Below, piece by piece: positions 8,913-16,907 of a DNA stretch of 46,021 bases; position 1 is the stretch's first letter; each line of letters begins with the position of its first letter. The notes beneath the pieces were generated by a model that saw only the letters and a list, made by a program, of their open reading frames with translations, was not told the DNA's origin and did not search any database. The position numbers and the translations under genes are program-made. Source of the stretch: Phycisphaerae bacterium (GTDB lineage: Bacteria; Planctomycetota; Phycisphaerae; Phycisphaerales; SM1A02); the NCBI GenBank assembly GCA_002717655.1, contig PBAY01000020.1, positions 1-46,021 of the forward strand, read 5' to 3'.

Positions 8913-11056
8913 CTGATCGGAATTCAAATGACGCCCAGCATCAGAAACTGGCCGACGATCCCCGGGCCATCCGTCATCGCCTGAAGTCTCTCTCCAAGGA
9001 TCTCTGGTGGTCATGGAATGAGATTGCGCGACGGCCATTCGCCATGCTTGACCCTGAACTCTGGGAAACCGTTCGTCACAGTCCCTTTCGACTTCTGCAG
9101 CACCTGGATGCCAACATCTACAACAGTCGGCTTGCCGAACCTTCATTCCGTGAAGTTGCGGCACACGCCATCAGCGAACACGTCGACTATCACTCGTGTC
9201 GAACCTGGTATCAGGCCAACTCCAATGTGGATGATCCGCCACTTCGAATCGCCTACTTCTGTTCCGAGTATGCGATCCACGAAAGTCTTCCGCAGTATGC
9301 AGGCGGACTTGGTGTGCTGGCCGGTGACCATCTCAAATCGGCCTCGGATCTGGGCATTCCGCTGGTCGGGGTCGGGCTTCTGTATCAACACGGCTACTAC
9401 AAGCAGGAATTCCGAGGCGATGGCACGACACGTGTGATCTACCCCGCGTGTGATTTCGAGTCGATCCCTCTGGAAGACACAGGCGTCCGACTCGATTGCC
9501 CCATTGGAGATCGCAGTGTCCGTGTTCGAGTCTGGTCAATGAAGATGGGACGCGTTCCACTGTATCTGCTTGATGCCAACCTCCCCGGCAATCGTGTCGA
9601 AGACCGTGCCTTGACCGCAAGTCTGTATCAGGGTGACGATGATCTGCGACTGCAGCGACAGGTTCTCCTGGGAGTCGGCGGATTCCGTGCGCTTCGACTG
9701 CTGGAGGAAGTTCCGACCGTCATCCATCTCAACGAGGGCCATGCCGCATTCGCAGCCGTTGAACGAGTTGCCGAACTGGTACGCAGTGGACAAAGCACCG
9801 AAGAGGCGATCAGTCAGGTCCGTGGCAGCACGGTCTTCACGACTCATACTCCCGTGCCAGCAGGCAATCAACGTTATGACGCTGACAAGATGCAAGCCAT
9901 GCTGGCGCCGATCCTCGAACCAGCCGGCCTTCCCGGTGACTTCGCCGTCAATCTTGGTCGAGCAAACCCTGATGATCATGAAGAACGACCGTGCATGACC
10001 ATTCTCGCGCTGAATCTGGCTGAACGAGTCAATGGGGTATCCGAACTTCATGGAAGTGTTTCCCGCGACATGTGGAAAGAGGTCTATGGAACGCAGGATG
10101 CCAGTCGCGTCCCAATCACCCATGTGACCAATGGCGTTCACACCGGAACCTGGCTGGCACCTGTCGCCGAACGCTTCTGGCGTGACCACATTGATTACGC
10201 CGGCGAACCTCAGCCTGAAGACCCCTGCTGGGCGCGAGCCACTTCGGTCGATCCGGCCGCCTTCTGGGAACTTCGCCATACCCTGAGGCGCCGCATGATC
10301 TCATTCGTAAGACGCCGACTTGCCATCCAGTCTCGTCGGCGAGGAGAAAACCCGGATCGTGTCGTCGAGGCAAGACGGGCACTCTCTGATACGGCCTTGA
10401 CGATCGGCTTCGCCAGAAGATTCGCAACCTACAAGCGGGCGACGCTTGTTCTGCAGGATCCTGATCGGCTGGCTCGCATACTGGGTAATGAGAGCAGGCC
10501 GGTACAGATCATCTTCGCAGGCAAAGCGCACCCCGCCGATGAAGGTGGACAGGCCGTTGCCCAGGCGATTCATGAACAATGCCGGGACCCCCGGTTCCAG
10601 GGCAAGATCGTTCTGCTGGAGAACTACGACATCGAAGTCGGACGCAGACTGACGGCAGGCTGCGATCTCTGGTTGAACACACCACGTCGACCATTCGAAG
10701 CAAGCGGCACCAGCGGCATGAAGCCCGGACTGCATGGCGGAATCAACTGTTCCATTTCCGACGGCTGGTGGGTCGAGGCAGAAGACGGAACCAATGGCTG
10801 GACCATTGGTGATGAAACAACAGCAAGCGATGAAAAGACTCAGGATGATCGCGATGCGAATCTCCTGTATGACCTGCTTGAGCATGAGATCATTCCCGGC
10901 TTCTGGGATCGTGATGCGGATGGCATTCCTCAGGCCTGGGTTGAACGCGGTCTGCGATCAGTTGCGACCATCCCGACCTGGTTCAACACCGATCGAATGG
11001 TGGCTCAATACCTCGAATGGGGATATCGACCCGCCTCAGTCGCCTCCAAGGCTTGA
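8909..11056 (+). CDS. glgP: Alpha-glucan (maltodextrin/glycogen) phosphorylase
   Basis: This 715-residue GT35 enzyme would release glucose 1-phosphate from alpha-1,4-glucans. It belongs to the shorter group with an N-terminal DUF3417-like domain (LSKDLWWSWNEIARRPFAML near residue 25). Family motifs follow in order: QYAGGLGVLAGDHLKSASDL, LNEGHAAFA, FTTHTPVPAGNQ, GFARRFATYKRA, IFAGKAHPADEGG and the pyridoxal phosphate segment SGTSGMKPGLHGG with K605. GTG 8909 is preferred because it overlaps the malQ stop (GTGA) and has AGGAG about 7 bases upstream. A longer frame starting at 8729 would run inside malQ with no homologous sequence. It ends the coupled GH13-malQ-glgP operon and links imported maltodextrins to glycolysis. 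Confidence 0.95.
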   Translation: MTDRNSNDAQHQKLADDPRAIRHRLKSLSKDLWWSWNEIARRPFAMLDPELWETVRHSPFRLLQHLDANIYNSRLAEPSFREVAAHAISEHVDYHSCRTWYQANSNVDDPPLRIAYFCSEYAIHESLPQYAGGLGVLAGDHLKSASDLGIPLVGVGLLYQHGYYKQEFRGDGTTRVIYPACDFESIPLEDTGVRLDCPIGDRSVRVRVWSMKMGRVPLYLLDANLPGNRVEDRALTASLYQGDDDLRLQRQVLLGVGGFRALRLLEEVPTVIHLNEGHAAFAAVERVAELVRSGQSTEEAISQVRGSTVFTTHTPVPAGNQRYDADKMQAMLAPILEPAGLPGDFAVNLGRANPDDHEERPCMTILALNLAERVNGVSELHGSVSRDMWKEVYGTQDASRVPITHVTNGVHTGTWLAPVAERFWRDHIDYAGEPQPEDPCWARATSVDPAAFWELRHTLRRRMISFVRRRLAIQSRRRGENPDRVVEARRALSDTALTIGFARRFATYKRATLVLQDPDRLARILGNESRPVQIIFAGKAHPADEGGQAVAQAIHEQCRDPRFQGKIVLLENYDIEVGRRLTAGCDLWLNTPRRPFEASGTSGMKPGLHGGINCSISDGWWVEAEDGTNGWTIGDETTASDEKTQDDRDANLLYDLLEHEIIPGFWDRDADGIPQAWVERGLRSVATIPTWFNTDRMVAQYLEWGYRPASVASKA

Positions 11057-11103
11057 AATCGGCCCTGAAGCCCCCTTATTTGGCCTTCTTGAAGATCTTG
11101 GGC

Positions 11104-11131
11104 TTGTTCCAGGCCGGCTCTGTCTTACTAT
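11104..11131 (+). promoter_or_regulatory. Possible sigma-70-type promoter
   Basis: TTGTTC at 11104-11109 and TACTAT at 11126-11131 are separated by 16 bases. They lie in the 138-base gap upstream of the exported dockerin-tailed protein. Each hexamer matches the consensus at four positions. This is a weak match, and planctomycete promoters are poorly known. Confidence 0.3.
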
Positions 11132-11148
11132 TGAAAGACTAAAGAGAG

Positions 11149-11165
11149 CCCGCTCCATGAGCGGG
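11149..11165 (+). promoter_or_regulatory. Hairpin in leader of the exported protein gene
   Basis: CCCGCTC (11149-11155) and GAGCGGG (11159-11165) form a perfect 7-bp stem with a three-base loop. It lies about 30 bases upstream of the ATG at 11195, before the GAGGAGAG ribosome binding site. There is no run of T after it. It could be a weak terminator for the malQ-glgP operon or a stabilising 5' leader structure. Confidence 0.5.
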
Positions 11166-11194
11166 AATTTGCCTTTTCGAGGAGAGAAAGAGCC

Positions 11195-12292
11195 ATGTCC
11201 CGTTTGACCGAGATGTTCACGATCACCACCCTTGCGATCTCAGCGACCGCCATGGGGCAACCCGTTCTGGACGGCCAACTGGATGCAAGTTATCCAGCCG
11301 CCTCAGCACTGCAGGGTATTGCCACGAACTTTGGCAACAGCGACTTTGGCCAACCAGGCTTCAGCAACGGCTCTGAATTGGATGCCATCCACGTCGATTT
11401 CCAGGACGGCTCAATCGTGATCTTCCTGAGCGGCAATCTCGAAAGCAACTACAACAAACTCGAAGTGTTCATCGATGCCCGCGATGGCGGCCAGAACCAG
11501 CTCCGCCACGACAATCCAGATGTTGACTTCGACGGACTTCGCCGAATGGGTAATTCGAACGCCAATGCAACTGATGGCCTCGTGTTTGATGATGGATTCG
11601 AACCCGATGCCTGGATCAGCCTGACCTGTGGTGATGATGGATTCGGTGGATTCGTCACCTACGCCAGCTTTGCGGAACTTCGCACCAATGGCAACGGAAC
11701 CGGCCTCTTCCTCGGCAGCGGCTCTTCCGGGTCGGATGTCATGAATGGTGAAAATGGCATTACCATCGCCATCGACAACTCCAATATCGATGGTGTCGGA
11801 AGCGGCACTGGAAGCGACTGTGGAATTGATGTGAACACCGGCATGGAAATCTCGATTCCAAGCTTCGCGATCGACTGGGATTTCGAAGGCCTCCCCTTCG
11901 ATGACATCAAGGTCTGCGCCTTCATCAACGGCGGCGGCCATGACTTCGTCTCCAACCAGATCCTGCCCGGCATCCCACCTTCGGACAATCTGGGTGAGCC
12001 AAGAGGCCTCGATTTCAACAACATTCCAGGCAACCAGTACGCCAGCATGGGTGATGTCGCAAACGACTGCCCCACCTACAACTATGGGGCCTGCTGCCTG
12101 GGTGAAGTCTGCCAGGTGCTTGATGCGGACAACTGCACCGCTGGTGGCGGTACGTATCTGGGTGACGACACCACCTGTGATGACAACCCCTGCCTGCCTC
12201 CGGATTGCCCGTCCGACATCAATGGAGATGGGTCGATCGATGTCAACGACCTTCTGCAGTTGCTTTCCGACTATGGAAACCCCTGCGTCTGA
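11195..12292 (+). CDS. Exported protein with dockerin-like C-terminus
   Basis: This 365-residue protein has an N-terminal signal peptide (cleavage near ATAMGQP, residue ~22). A body rich in Asp, Gly and Asn follows and begins with a PVLDGQLDASYPAA segment. That pattern recurs in secreted planctomycete proteins and suggests a beta-sandwich, possibly a carbohydrate-binding fold. Residues ~298-335 form a cysteine-rich segment (GACCLGEVC...CTAGGGTYLGDDTTC) common in Phycisphaerae exported proteins. The C-terminus carries an EF-hand-like calcium loop, DINGDGSIDVNDLLQLL, of dockerin type, followed by a final NPC. A GAGGAGAG ribosome binding site precedes ATG 11195. No enzymatic motif was found. Its place between two glucan operons suggests a surface or extracellular partner in polysaccharide use, but this is only inferred from position. 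Confidence 0.75.
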   Translation: MSRLTEMFTITTLAISATAMGQPVLDGQLDASYPAASALQGIATNFGNSDFGQPGFSNGSELDAIHVDFQDGSIVIFLSGNLESNYNKLEVFIDARDGGQNQLRHDNPDVDFDGLRRMGNSNANATDGLVFDDGFEPDAWISLTCGDDGFGGFVTYASFAELRTNGNGTGLFLGSGSSGSDVMNGENGITIAIDNSNIDGVGSGTGSDCGIDVNTGMEISIPSFAIDWDFEGLPFDDIKVCAFINGGGHDFVSNQILPGIPPSDNLGEPRGLDFNNIPGNQYASMGDVANDCPTYNYGACCLGEVCQVLDADNCTAGGGTYLGDDTTCDDNPCLPPDCPSDINGDGSIDVNDLLQLLSDYGNPCV

Positions 12293-12329
12293 GTTGAGAC
12301 CGAGTTGCAGTTAAACGTCGTAAATCGTT

Positions 12330-12350
12330 CAGCTTGAACGACTCAAGCTG
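12330..12350 (+). promoter_or_regulatory. 8-bp stem hairpin between exported protein and GH13 gene
   Basis: CAGCTTGA (12330-12337) and TCAAGCTG (12343-12350) pair perfectly around the loop ACGAC. It lies 38 bases after the upstream stop codon. There is no T-tract after it, so it is either a factor-assisted terminator or an RNA-processing structure. Confidence 0.5.
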
Positions 12351-12397
12351 TTGATTGGGGTAGCAGAAATCTCGCCCATCATCATGGTCGTCAGACT

Positions 12398-12403
12398 TAT
12401 ACT
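12398..12403 (+). promoter_or_regulatory. Possible -10 element for the second GH13 gene
   Basis: TATACT matches the sigma-70 -10 consensus at five of six positions and lies 15 bases before ATG 12419. No convincing -35 is seen. If used, the transcript leader would be only a few bases long. Confidence 0.35.
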
Positions 12404-12418
12404 TAACTCTGGAACAAC

Positions 12419-14458
12419 ATGAGCACTGCTTTCCACTACATTCCGCGACTGTTCGCCCTCCTGATGGTGCTGGCCTGCCTTTGCACTCCTGCTTCAGGGG
12501 AGCCCTCATCTCGACCCGGCGTCGGAGCAATCCCCTACAGCGAGGATGGGGAAAGCGGTGTGACCTTCCGGGTCTGGGCACCCAATGCAACCGCCGCAGC
12601 TGTTGCTGGATCATTCAACAGTTGGAATCCTTTCTCACTGCTGCTTTCACCCGAGGGTGATGGGTACTTCTCCCGGGATGTCACCACTGCTGAAGCCGGC
12701 GATGGCTATCAGTGGGTCATCCTCAATGGAACCGACACGCTCTGGAAGAATGACCCGAGAGCTCGACAACTGACCAATTCCTCCGGCCATTCGATCATCG
12801 TCGACCATGACAGCTATGAATGGTCAGCGGACAGCTACACACCACCATCCTGGAATGAGATGGTGATCTATGAAACTCATGTCGGAACATTCGGCCTTGA
12901 AGAAGGTGATGATGTGCCCGGCGATTTCAATGGAACACTTGCTCATCTCGACTATCTGCAGTCACTGGGTGTGAATGTGATCCAGTTGATGCCCTTGTGC
13001 GAATTCCCCGGCGATATTTCATGGGGATACAACCCGTCCTATCCATTTTCGGTTGAAAGCGTCTATGGCACGCCGGAGGAACTCAAGAACCTCGTTGATG
13101 CCTGTCATCAGCGGAATATCGCGGTCTTCATTGATCTGGTCTACAACCACCTTGGACCCAATGACATGGATCTCTGGCAGTTTGATGGGTGGTCGGAGCC
13201 GGGATACGGCGGAATCTATTTCTACAACGACTACCGGGCCTACACCCCCTGGGGCAATACCAGACCTGATTTCGGTCGAGAGGAAGTACGGGACTACCTC
13301 CGTGACAACCTCAAGATGTGGCTGAACGACTATCGGTTCGATGGTGTCCGCATTGATGGAACCAGATGGATTCGAACACTGGGTACCAGTGGCGAGGAAA
13401 TCGTCGAGGGATGGAACCTTCTTCGTTCATTCAATGAGGATGTGAACAGCACCACCCCGTGGAAACTGATGGTTTCCGAAGACATGGACTCCAATCCCTG
13501 GATCACGAAGTCCCTTGGCGAAGGCGGAGCCGGCTTTGATACACAGTGGGATCCATGGTTCGTGCACCCCATGCGAGAAGCCATGGTGGCAGCAGCCGAC
13601 AGCAGCCGTGACATGTGGTCCGTCAAGAATTCGATCGAATATGCCTACAACGGTCAGTCGCTGCAACGAGTGATCTATACCGAATCACATGACGAAGTAG
13701 CCAATGGTCGCAGCCGCGTACCTGAGGAAATCTGGCCCGGCAATGCAGACAGTTGGTTCTCCAAGAAACGTTCGACGCTCGGGGCTGCGATCCTGATGGG
13801 TACTCCCGGCATCCCCATGCTCTTCCAGGGACAGGAGTTCCTCGAGGACGGCTGGTTCGACGACCATCAGCCACTGGACTGGGCGAAGGCGACCACCTTC
13901 TCTGGAATCGTCCAGCTCTACAGCGATTTGATCGCCATGAGGACCAATCGTGACGGGCTGACCGCTGGCCTCACCGGCTCCAACCTGAATGTCTTCCACT
14001 TGAATGACAATGACAAGGTGATCGGCTGGCATCGGTGGGAAAATGGGGGTCCTGGCGATGATGTGGTCCTGGTAGCCAATTTCCGCAATCAGTCATGGAC
14101 GAATTACCGCATCGGTCTGCCGAGAGGCGGAACCTGGAAGGTACGCTTCAACAGCGACTCGACGATCTACGACGAGGACTTTGAAGATCACCCCGCTTGG
14201 AATGTTGAAGCAGAAGCAACTTCATGGGATGGTCTGAACTGGAGTGCTGAAATTTCCATGGGTCGATACACCTCCCTGATTCTGTCCCAGTCACCGCCAT
14301 GTGCAGGTGACGTTAATGCTGATGGAACCATCGACGTCAATGATGTCCTCCTCATCATCTCTTCCTGGGGAACGCCAGATGGTGACGTGACGGGAGATGG
14401 CCAGACCGGGGTGGACGACCTGCTCCTGATGTTGGAGCGATTCGGAGATTGCCCATGA
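12419..14458 (+). CDS. Exported branching-enzyme-like GH13 with dockerin-like tail
   Basis: This 679-residue enzyme acts on alpha-glucans outside the cytoplasm. A signal peptide covers ~1-27 (LACLCTPASGE). A CBM48-like domain follows (~47-130: VTFRVWAPNATAAAVAGSFN), as in branching and debranching enzymes. The GH13 barrel includes VFIDLVYNHLGP, GVRIDGTRWI with nucleophile D313, MVSEDMDSN with acid E354 and ESHDEVANG with D425. The SHDEV motif and CBM48 are typical of 1,4-alpha-glucan branching enzymes, which are normally cytoplasmic, so export is unusual. Hydrolysis instead of branching is possible. The last ~50 residues contain two EF-hand-like loops (DVNADGTIDVND and DVTGDGQTGVDD), making a dockerin-like module. 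The stop overlaps the start of the pseudopilin gene (ATGA). Confidence 0.88.
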   Translation: MSTAFHYIPRLFALLMVLACLCTPASGEPSSRPGVGAIPYSEDGESGVTFRVWAPNATAAAVAGSFNSWNPFSLLLSPEGDGYFSRDVTTAEAGDGYQWVILNGTDTLWKNDPRARQLTNSSGHSIIVDHDSYEWSADSYTPPSWNEMVIYETHVGTFGLEEGDDVPGDFNGTLAHLDYLQSLGVNVIQLMPLCEFPGDISWGYNPSYPFSVESVYGTPEELKNLVDACHQRNIAVFIDLVYNHLGPNDMDLWQFDGWSEPGYGGIYFYNDYRAYTPWGNTRPDFGREEVRDYLRDNLKMWLNDYRFDGVRIDGTRWIRTLGTSGEEIVEGWNLLRSFNEDVNSTTPWKLMVSEDMDSNPWITKSLGEGGAGFDTQWDPWFVHPMREAMVAAADSSRDMWSVKNSIEYAYNGQSLQRVIYTESHDEVANGRSRVPEEIWPGNADSWFSKKRSTLGAAILMGTPGIPMLFQGQEFLEDGWFDDHQPLDWAKATTFSGIVQLYSDLIAMRTNRDGLTAGLTGSNLNVFHLNDNDKVIGWHRWENGGPGDDVVLVANFRNQSWTNYRIGLPRGGTWKVRFNSDSTIYDEDFEDHPAWNVEAEATSWDGLNWSAEISMGRYTSLILSQSPPCAGDVNADGTIDVNDVLLIISSWGTPDGDVTGDGQTGVDDLLLMLERFGDCP

Positions 14459-15399
14459 TCCATCTTCAATCCAGTTGCTCAAACGCTCTTACAAAAAGAG
14501 CTTTCACACTGGTTGAATTGATGGTCGTGATCATGATTCTGAGCCTGCTTGCAGCCATCATCTTCGTTGCGGCAGGAACCATCGGAGATCGAGCCCGATC
14601 AGCTGAAGATTCCGCACGACTGCGATCGATCGCCATGGCGAACATGTCATTCGCCGTTGACAACGACAATCGACTCATGTGCCCACGAACCCAGCCTAAT
14701 GAAGGCGCGCCGGATGATCCCGAGAATCCCTCAACGACTCCTGAACAACTCAGGCGGATGTGGATTCATGCCTTTGATGACAATGTCGTTGAATATGGCG
14801 GTGCTGGAGGAAATGCACAGAAGGAGCTCGAGTCTGCACTTGAGGAAGGTGCGGCCTGGGAATATCTCGGTGATGTGAACCTCTACAAATCCCCATTTGA
14901 TCCAACGACTCGACTCAGAAGCTACTCACTCAATGCCTTTGTAGGCGTCGACCGTTGCGCTGATGAATATCCTGCTTTGGACATTCTTTCCGGCAGTTAC
15001 AACACCAGATATCGAGTCCCCTGCCCCACACTGGGCCAGGTGCCACAGCCTTCCAAGACCATCTGCGCCATCGGTGAAATCGACCAGGGCTTTGGTGGAT
15101 TCAATGAAACCCCCAATGCCAACGGCTGGCTGGTTTCTCCCAACCCGAACATGCCGCTGTGGAAAGACACCCCAGCACTCTGGAATGGAAATCGAGTGAA
15201 CTTCTCACTGATGGACGGGTCAACCGCCTCACCTCAGCTGCTCAACATCGAAGAGCTTCGCAACAAGATTGCTCAAGCCGGATCAAGCCACAACATCCTC
15301 ACCGGCAATGGCGCGCAGGACAAGGTCGACTTCAACATCTTCAGCCAGAAGATGCTGCCCGGCGTACTTGAGTACAGGACCGCTGCGGATCAAGAATAG
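14455..15399 (+). CDS. Prepilin-like (pseudopilin) exported protein
   Basis: This 314-residue protein has a type IV prepilin/type II secretion pseudopilin N-terminus: a short basic leader, then AFTLVELMVVIMILSLLAA, with the conserved glutamate at position 5 of the mature protein and a long hydrophobic helix. The globular part is rich in Asp, Asn and Pro and includes an MDGST segment near the end, like the H-X9-DG type prepilins expanded in planctomycetes. ATG 14455 overlaps the stop of the GH13 gene by four bases. It would be processed by a prepilin peptidase, which is not in the window, and be assembled in or near the inner membrane. The coupling to a secreted glucan enzyme suggests a role in export or surface retention of that enzyme. 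Confidence 0.85.
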   Translation: MIHLQSSCSNALTKRAFTLVELMVVIMILSLLAAIIFVAAGTIGDRARSAEDSARLRSIAMANMSFAVDNDNRLMCPRTQPNEGAPDDPENPSTTPEQLRRMWIHAFDDNVVEYGGAGGNAQKELESALEEGAAWEYLGDVNLYKSPFDPTTRLRSYSLNAFVGVDRCADEYPALDILSGSYNTRYRVPCPTLGQVPQPSKTICAIGEIDQGFGGFNETPNANGWLVSPNPNMPLWKDTPALWNGNRVNFSLMDGSTASPQLLNIEELRNKIAQAGSSHNILTGNGAQDKVDFNIFSQKMLPGVLEYRTAADQE

Positions 15400-15438
15400 A
15401 TCCCGAACCCTCACTCGAATTCAATCAATAAGATCCGA

Positions 15439-16767
15439 TCAGACCGCAGCCATTCGCTGGGTAGAGGCTTCCACGGCGTTGAGCAGCTTGTCGGACTCTT
15501 CACGAGTCATGACCAGAGGCAGACGGAATCTCATGGATCGCTCGCCACATGGCAGCACGATCACCTTGTGATTGAACATGTCCCGAACCAGACTGTCTCT
15601 TGCTTCGGCATGCTCGAAGGTCACGGCAATCAACGAGCCCACTCCTCGAACGTTGTGGAAGGCACCCGTTGATTTCGCAAGGCTGCGCATGCCGTCGATC
15701 ACATGCTGGCCGATATCCAGAATATGGTCACAGAGGCCATCCTCAACGATGAGCTCCATATATCTACGACTGCGAACCATGTCGACCAGATTGCCGCCCC
15801 AGGTGGAGTTGATCCTGCTCGAACGACGGAACACGTTGTGCTCAATTTCATCCATTCGGCCATTGGCATAGATGCCACAGACCTGCGCCTTCTTGCCGAA
15901 GGCGACCACGTCAGGTGCCACACCATGATGCTGCCAGAGCCAGGGCTTGCCTGAACCAAAGAAGCCCGTCTGGACTTCATCGAAGATCAGCAGGCACTGA
16001 TGCTTGTCCGCATACTCGCGAAGCTTGGCCAGGAACTCGGTGCGGAAGTGATTGTCTCCGCCTTCACCCTGCATGGGCTCGATGAGAATCGCAGCAACCT
16101 TGTTTTGGGTAGGCGAGCCTTCTGCAAAGACCGCATCAAGCTCGGCAATCGCCTGAGCTTCAGTGGTCTCAAAGCCAGGCATCATATTGCCATCGGCATC
16201 GAATTCGATGGCGGGATTCGTGATGCGTGGCCAGTTGAATTTCGGGAAGAGACCGACCTTGTCTGGAATCGTATTGGTCACACTCATCGTGTAGCCGGTT
16301 CGGCCATGGAAGGCCTGCTTGAAGTGGACAATGACCAGGTCATTGACGTCATCTTCGAAATTGTTCCGGCCAAGCAGGCGTGCCTTCCAGTCGAAGGCGG
16401 CCTTCATCGCATTGGCGACAGCCAGTCCACCACCGGCAATCCAGAAGTGATGGCAATAGCCCTCGGGTGTGGCATGCGTCGCGAATGTGTCCACGAACTG
16501 AGCCATCTCACGGGAATAGAGATCGGCATTGGAAACGTTGCAGAGCGCGGCATTGGTGAGTGATTTCAGGAACTCCGGCTCACGCATGCCTGGATGGTTG
16601 TATCCAAGTGGCATGGAGGCGAAGCAGGTGAACCCATCCAGATAGCGTTCCCCACTGGCCGCGTCATGGATCCAGGACCCCTCTGACTTTTCCAGGTCTA
16701 CGACCAGGGGATAACCATCAACGAGCTGATGGCGAGCGAGTTCATCAAGGACCCTTTGGGCTTGCAT
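15439..16767 (-). CDS. lat: L-lysine 6-transaminase (lysine epsilon-aminotransferase)
   Basis: This 442-residue class III pyridoxal phosphate aminotransferase is predicted to move the epsilon-amino group of lysine to 2-oxoglutarate, giving 2-aminoadipate 6-semialdehyde. It resembles the Mycobacterium LAT subgroup over most of its length. Landmarks are FHGRTGYTMSVTNT, FPKFNWPRI, the cofactor aspartate in LLIFDEVQTGF and the Schiff-base lysine in AFGKKAQVCG, where one of the two adjacent lysines is catalytic. Length is normal. ATG 16767 has GGAG about 8 bases upstream. It is convergent with the pseudopilin gene and divergent from the GspE-like gene. No other lysine catabolism gene is in the window, so its pathway partner must lie elsewhere. 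Other class III aminotransferases are the main alternative. Confidence 0.9.
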   Translation of the reverse strand: MQAQRVLDELARHQLVDGYPLVVDLEKSEGSWIHDAASGERYLDGFTCFASMPLGYNHPGMREPEFLKSLTNAALCNVSNADLYSREMAQFVDTFATHATPEGYCHHFWIAGGGLAVANAMKAAFDWKARLLGRNNFEDDVNDLVIVHFKQAFHGRTGYTMSVTNTIPDKVGLFPKFNWPRITNPAIEFDADGNMMPGFETTEAQAIAELDAVFAEGSPTQNKVAAILIEPMQGEGGDNHFRTEFLAKLREYADKHQCLLIFDEVQTGFFGSGKPWLWQHHGVAPDVVAFGKKAQVCGIYANGRMDEIEHNVFRRSSRINSTWGGNLVDMVRSRRYMELIVEDGLCDHILDIGQHVIDGMRSLAKSTGAFHNVRGVGSLIAVTFEHAEARDSLVRDMFNHKVIVLPCGERSMRFRLPLVMTREESDKLLNAVEASTQRMAAV

Positions 16768-16808
16768 ACTGATCTCCAGGTGAGGGGCTAAAGCAGACGC
16801 ACATCGGG

Positions 16809-16872
16809 CGTCGAATCGATGAGCGTAGAGCCCTGTGAGCCTGTAATCAACCCCACAACCCCCGATTCGACG
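16809..16872. promoter_or_regulatory. 10-bp inverted repeat between divergent genes
   Basis: CGTCGAATCG (16809-16818) and CGATTCGACG (16863-16872) are perfect inverted copies 44 bases apart. They lie in the 140-base gap between the divergent lysine aminotransferase and GspE-like genes. They could be paired operators for one regulator acting on both genes, or the stem of a leader RNA. Confidence 0.5.
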
Positions 16873-16907
16873 GGAAGAGGCCCTGTGGAAGTGAAATCCT
16901 GCCGGTT

